DNA of 64,000 nucleotides from an uncultured Bacteroidales bacterium (GCA_900541925.1 UQMB01000006.1:1-64000); one strand, 5' to 3'. Numbered from the stretch's first letter, positions 25,156-34,168 are shown. Numbers and translations are program-made. Notes: generated by a model from the letters alone, not told the origin.

Positions 25156-27798
25156 ATGAAGAGAAATCTTTTATCACTCGCACTCGTATGCGCAGCCTTG
25201 GCCGCAGCTCTCTCCTGCTCACGGGAGACTATGCCTGCAGCGCAGGAGACCGCAACTCCGCCTGTGGATGCGGCATACCAACAAGGCACACTCAACATCA
25301 ATTTTGACGAGCCGACAGCAGAACTCATAGAGAAAGACATTCTCACCAAGGGGGTTGTCACCAAGGCCTCCTCTCCGGGGATCGCGGCACTCTACGAGGA
25401 ACTCGGAATCGAGTCCATGGAGCGTCTGTTTCCGTATGCTGGAGAGTATGAGCCACGCACAAGGGCCGAAGGCCTGCATCGCTGGTACAAGGTGAACTAT
25501 CGCAAGCCGGTCAGCGTCACCAAGGCCACGCGGGAAGTCGGTGCGATCCCCGGTGTGGAGATCGCGGAACCGGTGCCTGTGATCAAAATTTCCTATTACA
25601 ATGACCCGTACTCCAAGTATCAGTGGGATTTTCACAATGACGGCAAGCTCAGTGACAAGCACAAGCCCGGTGCGGACATCAATGTGGTGCCTGTCTGGGA
25701 GAACTATACGGTCGGCAGCGAAAAGGTCATCGTCAGCGTGGTTGACGGCGGAATAGACTTCAATCATGAAGATCTCGCCGACGCCTACATCGGCGGACGC
25801 AACTTCGTCTCCGGCGGTCAGGTTACCGCCCACAGCCATGGCACACATGTCGCCGGCACCATCGGAGCCGTCAGCAACAACGGAAAGGGAGTAGAGGGTA
25901 TAGCCGGTGGCGATGCGTCCAAGGGCATCAAGGGCGTCCGCCTGCTCTCCTGCCAGATATTCGAGTCCTCCGGCAACGTAGACCGCGGCGGGGATTCTTC
26001 TGCCGCCATCAAATGGGGCGCGGACAACGGAGCGGTGATCTCGCAGAACAGCTGGGGGTACAATTACGACTACAACGATGACGGCAAGCTTACCGGCAGC
26101 GAATACGAAGACGCGATGGCGGCCACTATCGGCTCCGCTCACAAGGCTGCCGTCGACTACTTCATCAAATATGCCGGATGCGACAACAATGGCGAGCAGC
26201 TTCCGGACTCTCCGATGAAGGGCGGCGTGGTGATATTCGCCGCAGGCAACGACGGGATAGAGAATGGAGCGCCGGCAAACTACGAGCCGATCATCGCCGT
26301 AGGCTCACTCGCCCCGGACTTCACACGCGCCTACTACTCCAACTACGGCGGCTGGGTTGACATCGCTGCCCCGGGCGGAAGCGCATATTACAGCAGCGGT
26401 CAGATCTACAGCACCGTTCCTGGCAACAAGTATGGCTGGATGCAGGGTACTTCCATGGCATGTCCGCATGTGTCCGGCGTCGCCGCCCTTATAGTGTCTC
26501 AATATGGCGGTCCGGGATTCACCAACGACATGCTCAAGGAGAGGCTTATAAACGGGGCCAACAAGATAGCGCTCTCATCCAACACCAAGATCGGCCCTCT
26601 GGTCGACGCGTACGGCTCCATCGTGTATGGCGGGTCGCAGGCTCCGGCCCCGAACCCGGTGAAGGATTTCACTCTGGAGCCCAAGGCCAACAACATCGAT
26701 TTCACCTGGAAGGTGACAGCGGATGACGAGGGCAACAACGCTTACGGATTCTTCCTGCTCGCGACCAAGGACAAGTCGCTCTTCGACGGCCTCGACTATA
26801 GCGAGCTCCCTGCCGGGATGAACGGTGTCGTAGTATACAGCAACGGAGCCAAGGCGGGCGAGAGCCTCTCCGGAAGTATAGGCGGCCTGGATTTCACCAC
26901 TCAGTACTACACGGCCGTCGTGGCTTTCAGTTACGGGCGCAGGTTCTCCCCTTTGTCCGAAATCAAGACTGTGAGCACGCAGAAGAATACCCCTCCTGTC
27001 GTGGAGACAACCTATACCGGGGACTACAAGGTGCGCTCTCACGAGGTCCTTACGATTCCGTTCAGTATCTATGACCCTGACGGGCACTCTTTTACCTACA
27101 AGTATATGTCGGCCACCAAGTCGGCGGACACGTTCTGGCAGAACCCTGTGAACGATGTCTATGAGTTGAGGATCGACGGCCCTCTGGCCGAAGCCGGAGT
27201 ATACACGGCGCACATCATCGCGAGCGACAAGTGGGACAGCACGGACCACATCGTCACGTTCGAGGTCCTCGAGAACCATCCGCCGGTGGCTATCGGGCAG
27301 ATAGATGACATGATACTTGCCAAGCCGGGCGACAAGTTCTCTCTCGACATGTCCAAGTATGTGGAGGATCCGGACGGCGAGACCCTCAAATACACCGTCA
27401 AGAACCAGAACGTGGCCGTGCTGCATGTCAACCCTAAGGACAACATCCTCAACGGTACTGCGCTGGATTATGGTGTGACGAGCGTCACAGTCGTCGCCGC
27501 CGACGCCAAGAACAAGACGGCGGAACTGAGCTTCCGCGTCGCGATCCCGGATCCGGAGAAACCGGTCACGACCTATCCTAATCCGGTGGTTGACAAACTC
27601 AACATCGGCACCGGGGTCAAGGCCTCCACCGAGGTGGTCATCCGCTCCGAAACCGGAGGACTGGTATACGAGACGGTGACGGACGTGAGCATCTTGGAGC
27701 CGCTTGAGGTGGACCTGTCCGACCAGGCTCCTGGAAGATATGTGGTGACTGTCAAGATCGGGGACAAAGAGTATAAGCAAAATATAGTCAAGAAGTAA
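25156..27798 (+). CDS. Subtilisin-like (S8) surface protease with T9SS sorting tail (right arm)
   Basis: Paralogue of the left-arm protease, 880 residues. Lipoprotein-type signal (AAALSC, Cys21), propeptide-like region (about 45-145), S8 catalytic domain with Asp197 (VVDGGID), His228 (HSHGTHVAG), oxyanion Asn365 (FAAGNDG) and Ser433 (GTSMACPHVSG), a fibronectin III-like unit, two cadherin-like repeats beginning NTPPVV and NHPPVA, and a T9SS sorting domain starting TTYPNPVVDKLNIG and ending KEYKQNIVKK. All catalytic residues are intact. The stop overlaps the start of the PorV-like gene by one base (TAATG). Confidence 0.92.
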   Translation: MKRNLLSLALVCAALAAALSCSRETMPAAQETATPPVDAAYQQGTLNINFDEPTAELIEKDILTKGVVTKASSPGIAALYEELGIESMERLFPYAGEYEPRTRAEGLHRWYKVNYRKPVSVTKATREVGAIPGVEIAEPVPVIKISYYNDPYSKYQWDFHNDGKLSDKHKPGADINVVPVWENYTVGSEKVIVSVVDGGIDFNHEDLADAYIGGRNFVSGGQVTAHSHGTHVAGTIGAVSNNGKGVEGIAGGDASKGIKGVRLLSCQIFESSGNVDRGGDSSAAIKWGADNGAVISQNSWGYNYDYNDDGKLTGSEYEDAMAATIGSAHKAAVDYFIKYAGCDNNGEQLPDSPMKGGVVIFAAGNDGIENGAPANYEPIIAVGSLAPDFTRAYYSNYGGWVDIAAPGGSAYYSSGQIYSTVPGNKYGWMQGTSMACPHVSGVAALIVSQYGGPGFTNDMLKERLINGANKIALSSNTKIGPLVDAYGSIVYGGSQAPAPNPVKDFTLEPKANNIDFTWKVTADDEGNNAYGFFLLATKDKSLFDGLDYSELPAGMNGVVVYSNGAKAGESLSGSIGGLDFTTQYYTAVVAFSYGRRFSPLSEIKTVSTQKNTPPVVETTYTGDYKVRSHEVLTIPFSIYDPDGHSFTYKYMSATKSADTFWQNPVNDVYELRIDGPLAEAGVYTAHIIASDKWDSTDHIVTFEVLENHPPVAIGQIDDMILAKPGDKFSLDMSKYVEDPDGETLKYTVKNQNVAVLHVNPKDNILNGTALDYGVTSVTVVAADAKNKTAELSFRVAIPDPEKPVTTYPNPVVDKLNIGTGVKASTEVVIRSETGGLVYETVTDVSILEPLEVDLSDQAPGRYVVTVKIGDKEYKQNIVKK

Positions 27799-28721
27799 TG
27801 AAAAACACGAATATACTGGTACTGGCCACCGCGTGCCTGTTGTCCGCTGGAGTGGCATCCGCACAGACGGCAATGCCGTCACTGAGGATAGAGCAGGATC
27901 CTGTGGCCGCAGGAATGGGATTCACGGGTCTGGCATCCACGACTGGCACCGCCTGGTCGGCTCTGCGCAACTCTTCAGTCATTCCTCTTTCCGAGAAGAA
28001 GATGGATTTCGGCTTCTCCTATCAGAGCTGGGCTCCGTCTGGGGCGAAAGACTCCAATATGGCCTTCGGCGCGGCGTTCAAGGCTGGAGAGAGGTTCGGC
28101 GTGTCGCTGGCCGGCACCCTGCAGAATGGAGAAGAGTACAATGTGACGGATGCGACCGGCAATGCCTCCGGCACTTTCAAGCCGTCTACCATTTCTGCCG
28201 GGCTCGGATTCGGAGTGAAGATCATCGACAATCTCTCCGCCGGAGTGAATGTGAGGTTCGCCTCGCAGAAGCTCACCAAGGATGATTCATACACCGCCTT
28301 CTGCGGGGATGTGTTCGTGAGCTACAGGTTCTCGGACTTCAACCTCACGGCAGGCGCGGCGTCTTTGGGCAGCAAGGTCAAGGGCGCGGACGGCAACAGT
28401 TACTCTCTTCCTGCCTCGGCGCGTGTCGGCGTGGACTGGACGAAGGCGTTTGCTGAAGCCCACGCTCTCAAGCTTGGGGCCGACTTCGATTATTTCTTCT
28501 GCGGCAGCGTGACAGCGGCGGCCGGAGTACAGTACTCGTTCAGGGATATGGTGTTCGCAAGGGCGGGCTACCACTATGGTGCGGACAAGGCTGTCCTGCC
28601 GTCCTTCGCTTCCGCAGGTCTTGGAGTGAAGTTCTTCGGGGTAGAGCTTAATGCGGCCTATCTCTTCGCTTCCGATGCGCTCGGCGGCACTATGACCTTC
28701 GGCCTGGGATACAGCTTCTAA
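27798..28721 (+). CDS. PorV/PorQ-like outer membrane barrel (right arm)
   Basis: 307-residue barrel with signal peptide MKNTNILVLATACLLSAGVASAQ and C-terminal Phe. It is the paralogue of the 6854 gene, most alike in the final strands (LPSFASAGLGVKFFGVELNAAYLFASDALGGTMTFGLGYSF region). Translationally coupled to the S8 protease by a one-base overlap, as in the left arm, where the gap is one base. A dedicated shuttle or export partner for that protease is the simplest reading, given what PorV does in T9SS. No core T9SS genes lie in this window. Confidence 0.8.
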   Translation: MKNTNILVLATACLLSAGVASAQTAMPSLRIEQDPVAAGMGFTGLASTTGTAWSALRNSSVIPLSEKKMDFGFSYQSWAPSGAKDSNMAFGAAFKAGERFGVSLAGTLQNGEEYNVTDATGNASGTFKPSTISAGLGFGVKIIDNLSAGVNVRFASQKLTKDDSYTAFCGDVFVSYRFSDFNLTAGAASLGSKVKGADGNSYSLPASARVGVDWTKAFAEAHALKLGADFDYFFCGSVTAAAGVQYSFRDMVFARAGYHYGADKAVLPSFASAGLGVKFFGVELNAAYLFASDALGGTMTFGLGYSF

Positions 28722-28752
28722 GCCTTTCTCATCTGCGTGTTTAGTAAGCGGC

Positions 28753-28892
28753 AAAAAATAAGTTGCCGCAGATTTGGCAAAGATTTTTGTGGATAGATTT
28801 CTTTTTGAAGAAGGAGTGTGCCGGTGGCACATGACTGATGAAAAAAGGAATATTGACCAAAAAGATTGCCTAAGGTGATGCAACTTATTTTT
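28753..28892. repeat. 14-bp inverted repeat around small hairpins
   Basis: AAAAAATAAGTTGC (28753-28766) and GCAACTTATTTTTT (28879-28892) are perfect inverted repeats 112 bases apart. Between them lies TGTGCC-GGT-GGCACA (28817-28831), and the left arm also forms a local stem GCGGCAA/TTGCCGC. The intergenic stretch 28722-29014 holds no gene that I can support. A structured RNA, a processed 3' region or a small degenerate element are possible. Confidence 0.6.
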
Positions 28893-28955
28893 TAACGATT
28901 ACTTATCCGGCCAGGAGTCGTTCTGCCGGACAAAACTGCCTGTTAATTAAATATG

Positions 28956-28992
28956 TCCGGCCGAAGTTCGCTTCGGCCGGATTACTTTTAAA
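28956..28992. terminator. Bidirectional terminator between convergent operons
   Basis: TCCGGCCGAAG (28956-28966), loop TTCG, CTTCGGCCGGA (28971-28981): an 11-bp perfect stem with a tetraloop, followed by TTACTTTT on plus and by T-rich sequence on minus. It serves the PorV-like gene on the left and the aldo/keto reductase operon on the right. Confidence 0.85.
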
Positions 28993-29014
28993 ACCACCCC
29001 TTGTCTTTGGCTAT

Positions 29015-30355
29015 TTATCCCAGCGTCTCCCGCTTGAGGCTCTCGATGTACTGGTCTATGCGATGCAGTTCGCGCGGAATCGCGATATGCTGCGGGCAGG
29101 CGCCTATGCACCGGCCGCAGGCGATGCAGTGGTCAGCCTGGCGTACGGACGGAATCGCGTCGTTGTAGGCGAGCAGGTAGCGGCGGCGCGCCGTGGCATA
29201 GCCTTTCTGCTCCTTGCTTGTCACATAAGTCCCGGCGTTGACGCTGTCGTTGTAGAAACGGAATATGGCCGGGATGTTGATGCCGTAAGGGCAAGGCATG
29301 CAGTACTGGCATCCAGTGCAGCGCACGAGCGGGTAGTTCTCCAGCCTGTCGGCCACATCTTCCAGAAGTGTCTTCTCCTCGCCTGATACCGGCTTGAAGT
29401 TGAGGAACGTGCGGAGATTGTCCTGGAGGTGCTCCATATAGGTCATGCCGCTCAGCACTACTTGCACGCGCGGGAAACTGCCGACGAATCTGAATGCCCA
29501 AGAGGCAAGAGACTCCTCCGGCGCCTTCGCCTTGAGCAGGTCTGCCGTGCCTGTCGGCATGTCAGCGAGGCGTCCGCCGCGCAACGGCTCCATTATTACT
29601 ACCGGAATCTGTCTGCGGTCGAGTTCGCCGTAGAGGTATTCGGCGTCGGTGTTGCGTCCTCCGGCGTGTGTCCAGTCGACATAGTTCATCTGTATCTGAA
29701 CGAAGTCCCAGCGGTACTTGCCGCTGTCGTGCAGGGCCATCATCTCGTCGAAGCCGTCCTTGGCCCCGTGGAACGAGAATCCAAGGTGGCGTATGTGTCC
29801 GGCGGCTTTCTCCTTGAGGAGGAAGTCCATGATTCCCGTGTCCCCGAAGCGCCTTGCGAAATCTTCCCCGCCGCTCAGACTGTGCAGCAGGTAGTAGTCG
29901 ACATGGTCTGTCTTGAAAATCTCAAGCGACTTGCGGTACATCTTGACTGAGTTGTCGTATGAGGCGTCAGAGAAGTTGGAAAGCTTTGTGGCCAGCAGCC
30001 AGCTCTCGCGCGGGTGACGGTTGAGCGCCTCCGCTGTGGCCCGCTCGCTGTCGCCCTCCAGGTAGACTGGAGATGTGTCGAAGTAGTTGACCCCGTGCTC
30101 AAGGGCGAAGTCTACCAGCCGGTTGACTTCCTCCTGGGCTATGTGCTTCTTGCCGTCTGTACCGTCCACCATAGGCCATCTCATGCAGCCGTAGCCGAGC
30201 AGGCCCACCCCCGGATAGTGCTGAGGCATGGTGCCTTCAAGACCTTTGTCGGTCTTGGCTCCGCCCTCCTCCACGAGAGCTTTCGGGGCGCACGCCGCGA
30301 GTCCGGCAGCCGCTGCGCCGAGACCTGCGGTCTTTAGAAATTCTCTTCTGTCCAT
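29015..30355 (-). CDS. Aldo/keto reductase with C-terminal ferredoxin domain
   Basis: Predicted oxidoreductase of 446 residues. The N-terminus MDRREFLKTAGLGAAAAGLAAC combines a twin-arginine motif with a lipobox, so the protein may be exported folded and lipid-anchored. Then comes an aldo/keto reductase barrel (GVNYFDTSPVYLEGDSERATAEAL, DHVDYYLLHSL, GFSFHGAKDGFDEMM) and a C-terminal part with two cysteine clusters, CTGCQYCMPCPYGINIP and CIACGRCIGACP, for [4Fe-4S] centres. Substrate unknown. One base downstream of the polyferredoxin gene, its likely electron partner. Confidence 0.88.
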   Translation of the reverse strand: MDRREFLKTAGLGAAAAGLAACAPKALVEEGGAKTDKGLEGTMPQHYPGVGLLGYGCMRWPMVDGTDGKKHIAQEEVNRLVDFALEHGVNYFDTSPVYLEGDSERATAEALNRHPRESWLLATKLSNFSDASYDNSVKMYRKSLEIFKTDHVDYYLLHSLSGGEDFARRFGDTGIMDFLLKEKAAGHIRHLGFSFHGAKDGFDEMMALHDSGKYRWDFVQIQMNYVDWTHAGGRNTDAEYLYGELDRRQIPVVIMEPLRGGRLADMPTGTADLLKAKAPEESLASWAFRFVGSFPRVQVVLSGMTYMEHLQDNLRTFLNFKPVSGEEKTLLEDVADRLENYPLVRCTGCQYCMPCPYGINIPAIFRFYNDSVNAGTYVTSKEQKGYATARRRYLLAYNDAIPSVRQADHCIACGRCIGACPQHIAIPRELHRIDQYIESLKRETLG

Positions 30356-30356
30356 A

Positions 30357-31769
30357 TCAGTCTTTCTTTATGTGAACGGAAATTCCATCTACGGTGATTG
30401 CGCTTATCGGCCTTGCCGGGCACAGATACTCGCAGGCTCCGCAGCCGATACATTGCGCTTCCGCCACGACAGGGATGCTTCTGTGGTAGCCGTCGGTCTT
30501 GACCATCCTTACAGCCCCGACAGGGCAGTGGCGGGAGCAGTTGCCGCAGCCGGCTTCATCCTTGGCCGCGAGACAGAGGGAAAGGTTGACTTTGGCGGTG
30601 CCTATCTTGTGGGTGAGTTTCTCTTCGGCCTTGAGCGGGCGTATGGCTCCGGCCGGGCAGACCTGGCTGCAGGTGGTGCACTCCGGACGGCACCAGCCCT
30701 TTTCGTAGCCCATCTGAGGCTGGAGGAAGTGACCGATGTCCGTGGACGGGCGGAGCACGCCGTTAGGGCAGTTGCTCACGCACAACTGGCAGGCGGTGCA
30801 GCGGTCATAGAAATCCTTGACGCTTTCAGCCCCGAAAGGAACGAGCCTCTCGGAGCGTTCCGGAGAAGTCTTGTCGATGACGTCGGCAAGTCCGCCGTCG
30901 AGCCTCTTGTTCTGGGCTCCGAGGGCGAGGCTGCCTCCGACGAGGGCCGTGGTGGCCATGAAGGCGCGGCGCCCCTTGTCGACGCTCTCCGTCACGGGCC
31001 CGGTCTTGGCTTTGCGCGGAAGGGAGAACCGGAACTTGATCCCGCCCTTAGGGCAGCTGTCCATGCAGTCGAAGCAGTCAACGCAGCGGCTGTGGTCTAT
31101 GGTATGTGTGTCGATGTCAATGCAGGAGGACTTGCAGCCCTTCTCGCACTTGCGGCAGGAGACGCACTGGCTCTGGTCGATGCTGACCTTGAACAGCGAG
31201 AAGCGTGAGACCAGTCCGAGCACCGAGCCGACAGGACAGACGGTGTTGCACCAGCCGCGTCCCCAAATCCAGGCGCATACGCAGATGACGACAAGTGTGG
31301 CTGCGGCGGTGATCAGAAGAGCCGGCGCGAGGCTCTCTCCGCGGGAGAGGCCTACAATGCTGCGAACCATGCGTCCGTAGGCGCTGTATGGCGCGAGGAC
31401 AGTCAGGAGCAGCTGGCTGAATGTCAGGGCCGTCACGATGACAAGGGCGAGCACGCCGTAGCGCACGATGCGCGGCTCTTTGACGAAATGTCTCTTCGGC
31501 TTGCGCCCTTTAGGTGAGAGCAGTTTATGCACCCGGATGACAAGGTCCTGGAACACTCCCATCGGGCATATGACGGAGCAGTAGATACGGCCAAATACGA
31601 GGGTCAACAGCAGAACGAAAGCTATGGCCGCAAAGTTGAGGGCCATGCAGGACGGCAGGAATTGCAGTTTGGCCATCCAACCCCACCATTGATGGCCGAT
31701 GCCGACAAAGAGCAGCGTGATTCCCGCGAAAAACAGGGCTGCTGCGGCGATTCTGATCTTTCTTAACAT
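30357..31769 (-). CDS. Membrane polyferredoxin (NapH/NapG-like)
   Basis: 470-residue electron-transfer protein. The first ~215 residues hold membrane helices and two cytoplasmic-type motifs CSVICPMG and CNTVCPVG, as in NapH-like quinol-linked proteins. Several ferredoxin clusters follow (CVSCRKCEKGCKSSC, CVDCFDCMDSCPKG, CTACQLCVSNCPNG, CTTCSQVCPAG, CGNCSRHCPVG, CIGCGACEYLCPA). A twin-arginine-like stretch, GRRAFMATTALVGGSLALG, sits in the middle, as if a NapH-type and a NapG-type protein were joined. Its ATG overlaps the end of the upstream fusion gene by 7 bases. It may pass electrons from the quinone pool or ferredoxin to the reductase downstream. Confidence 0.85.
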   Translation of the reverse strand: MLRKIRIAAAALFFAGITLLFVGIGHQWWGWMAKLQFLPSCMALNFAAIAFVLLLTLVFGRIYCSVICPMGVFQDLVIRVHKLLSPKGRKPKRHFVKEPRIVRYGVLALVIVTALTFSQLLLTVLAPYSAYGRMVRSIVGLSRGESLAPALLITAAATLVVICVCAWIWGRGWCNTVCPVGSVLGLVSRFSLFKVSIDQSQCVSCRKCEKGCKSSCIDIDTHTIDHSRCVDCFDCMDSCPKGGIKFRFSLPRKAKTGPVTESVDKGRRAFMATTALVGGSLALGAQNKRLDGGLADVIDKTSPERSERLVPFGAESVKDFYDRCTACQLCVSNCPNGVLRPSTDIGHFLQPQMGYEKGWCRPECTTCSQVCPAGAIRPLKAEEKLTHKIGTAKVNLSLCLAAKDEAGCGNCSRHCPVGAVRMVKTDGYHRSIPVVAEAQCIGCGACEYLCPARPISAITVDGISVHIKKD

Positions 31770-34153
31770 ATATGGTATTTTTCAGGGTTCCTGAAACCGA
31801 GCAGGAAGTCCTTGACCTCCATCCTCTTCTTGCCGGAGAGCTGCATGTCCTTGAGGGACAGGGCTCCGTCTGCGGTGGCTATGGCCAGGTAGGTCTTGCC
31901 GTCGGAGAGAATCTCTCCCGGCGCCGCGTGCAGGTCGACTTTCTCGGCGCGGTAGATCTTGAGCACGAGCGGCTCCTTGCCCTCTTCCGCTATCTGGGTG
32001 AAGGCGGCAGGGTATGGGCTCAGGCCTCGTATGAGGTTGAATATGTGTTCGCTGCTGTCGCTCCAGTCGATGCGGCAAGTGTCCCTGGTGAGTTTCGGCG
32101 CCGGTTTGAGCACTTCGGAGCCCTGGATGAACGAACGCTGCACCCTGATGTCGATATTGTGCTCGATGAGTCCCTCGACCGTCTGGAGCACAAGCTCCGA
32201 GCCTATCTCCATCAGTTTGTCGTGCACGTCGCCTGCGGTGTCCTCAGGGCCAATACGGCATTCGTGGCGCATCAGGATGCCGCCGGTGTCGATGTCCTTG
32301 TCTATCATGAAGGTGGTCACGCCTGTGAGCTTCTCCCCGTTGATCACGGCCCAGTTGATAGGGGCCGCTCCCCGGTACTGAGGCAGCAGGGCGGCGTGGA
32401 GATTGATGGTGCCGAGTTTAGGCATGGACCACACCACCTCCGGCAGCATGCGGAAAGCCACCACCACGATGAGGTCAGGCTTCCAGGCCTTGAGAGCTTC
32501 GAGGAACTCCGGGTCCTTGAGCTTCTCAGGCTGCAGCAGAGGAAGTCCGTGCTCCACGGCGTAATGCTTGACGGCGCTCTCGTTCATCTTCAGCCCGCGT
32601 CCGCTCGGCTTGTCGGGCACGGTGACCACGCCCACCACCTTGTATTTGTTGCGTATGAGATTGTCGAGCGGTGCCACCGCGAATTCAGGGGTGCCCATGT
32701 ATACGATGCGCACCGGGCGGAAGAAGCCGACAATCTTGCTCTTGAGCCTCCTCTGCCAGGTTTTGAATTGATCCAAATTGAAAAGTTCTGAGTCGTTGAT
32801 GGCCTTCCATGTCAGGAAGATGCCTATGGGTGCGAGTATGAATGCGGAGATGAAGGCCCCGGAGAACGCTCCGATGGCCCCGTCCCGCGCGAGCTTGGTC
32901 CCGGAGATGTCCACCACCCAGTACAGCACGAAGAACAGCACGGAGACTATGGCGCTTGTGCCGAGTCCGCCCTTGCGTATCAGGGAGCCGAGCGGGGCGC
33001 CGATAAAGAAGAGGATGAAGCAGGCGAGGGCCTGCGCGAACTTCTTCAGGAGCTCGATGTCCGTGTGCCGGATGTAGTAGTTCTGCTCGTAGGTGTCGAA
33101 CTTAAGGGTGCCGATGTCGGCGGCGTAGCGGCTGGCCCTCTCGCTGGCCTCCCTGTAGGCTATGGCCTTGCTGTCGATGTCCTTCCACTCGCAGAAGCCC
33201 TCATAGCTGAAATTGGCCCGGGAAGGATTGCGGAGGGCTGTGTCCAGCTGTGAACTCTCCTGGAACGGCTTCATCCTGATGATAGAGGAGAAATGGACTC
33301 TCTGTACGGAGTCCACATGGTGGTGCAGGGAGTCGCTTTCGTGCTTGAGCTGCCTGACGCTCATCGACTTGGCCTGGTCGCCGAAGCGGCTGGAGTCCGA
33401 CTTCTCGAAGTTGTAGTTGGACAGAGGCACCACAATCTCCTGCCTGGCGAACTTCACTCTCTGGAGGGCGAAACTCGTGTCGGCATAACGGAGGGTGTTG
33501 TCCTCCTGATAATTGGCTCCGTCGAACATCGTGAATGTCAGGTAGTCCTTGCGGCTTGACATCTTGATCAGGGCCGAGTCCGCCAGAGTCAGGGAGGTGT
33601 TGCCCTTGCCTGAGCTGTGGTCGTAGACCATCACGCCGTAGAGCATCCCGCTCTTCTTGCTCTGGTCCTCGACCCGGAGGATGTAGCCGTCGATCCCGTC
33701 GTAGAACGTGCCGGACGGAATCTTGATCTCGTTCTTGGTGCGGCCTATGTCATCGCGCAGGGTGTATATCTTGTTGAAGGCGTGCGGCACCAGCCTGTCG
33801 CCCACGAAGAATGCTCCTACGGCGATGAACAGCGATGCCGCGATGAGCGGGGCGATGATGCGTGAGAACGACACCCCGGCCGCCTTGATGGCGAGCAGTT
33901 CGTTGTTCTCGGCCATCTGGCCGACCACCATCATCGAGGCGAGCAGGGTCGCGAGCGGCAGCGCCTGCGGCAGAATCGTGCACGCACCCCACATCAGGAA
34001 CTCAAGGATAACCCGGAGTCCCAGTCCCTTGCCCACCAGCTCGTCGATGTAGAGCCAGAGGAACTGCATCAGCAGGATGAAGACCACGACGAACAGGATC
34101 GCGACGAGCGGTCCGATGAATGACTTCAATATGAAGCGGTCGAGCTTCTTCAT
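31763..34153 (-). CDS. Fusion: LptF/LptG-type permease plus methionyl-tRNA formyltransferase
   Basis: One uninterrupted 796-residue frame. Residues 1 to about 475 are a YjgP/YjgQ (LptF/G) permease: N-terminal helices MKKLDRFILKSFIGPLVAIL and onward, a periplasmic beta-jellyroll (about 130-360) and C-terminal helices to about 450. From Val481 the sequence VRIVYMGTPEFAV starts a complete Fmt of 316 residues, the normal Fmt length, with the catalytic Asn584 and His586 (NLHAALLP) and Asp622 (DIDTGGIL). Fmt formylates Met-tRNAi; LptF/G extracts LPS. Val481 is encoded by GTG (32713-32711), so internal initiation could yield free Fmt. A lost stop codon or sequencing error at the junction would also explain it. 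It follows alaS after 15 bases. Confidence 0.88.
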   Translation of the reverse strand: MKKLDRFILKSFIGPLVAILFVVVFILLMQFLWLYIDELVGKGLGLRVILEFLMWGACTILPQALPLATLLASMMVVGQMAENNELLAIKAAGVSFSRIIAPLIAASLFIAVGAFFVGDRLVPHAFNKIYTLRDDIGRTKNEIKIPSGTFYDGIDGYILRVEDQSKKSGMLYGVMVYDHSSGKGNTSLTLADSALIKMSSRKDYLTFTMFDGANYQEDNTLRYADTSFALQRVKFARQEIVVPLSNYNFEKSDSSRFGDQAKSMSVRQLKHESDSLHHHVDSVQRVHFSSIIRMKPFQESSQLDTALRNPSRANFSYEGFCEWKDIDSKAIAYREASERASRYAADIGTLKFDTYEQNYYIRHTDIELLKKFAQALACFILFFIGAPLGSLIRKGGLGTSAIVSVLFFVLYWVVDISGTKLARDGAIGAFSGAFISAFILAPIGIFLTWKAINDSELFNLDQFKTWQRRLKSKIVGFFRPVRIVYMGTPEFAVAPLDNLIRNKYKVVGVVTVPDKPSGRGLKMNESAVKHYAVEHGLPLLQPEKLKDPEFLEALKAWKPDLIVVVAFRMLPEVVWSMPKLGTINLHAALLPQYRGAAPINWAVINGEKLTGVTTFMIDKDIDTGGILMRHECRIGPEDTAGDVHDKLMEIGSELVLQTVEGLIEHNIDIRVQRSFIQGSEVLKPAPKLTRDTCRIDWSDSSEHIFNLIRGLSPYPAAFTQIAEEGKEPLVLKIYRAEKVDLHAAPGEILSDGKTYLAIATADGALSLKDMQLSGKKRMEVKDFLLGFRNPEKYHIC

Positions 34154-34168
34154 CCTGCGTCTGGTCTG

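Noticed and set aside
26575..27882. Open frame of 435 codons opposite the right-arm S8 protease
   Set aside because: Antisense shadow; rich in Arg, His, Val and Asp as expected for a reversed GC-rich gene.
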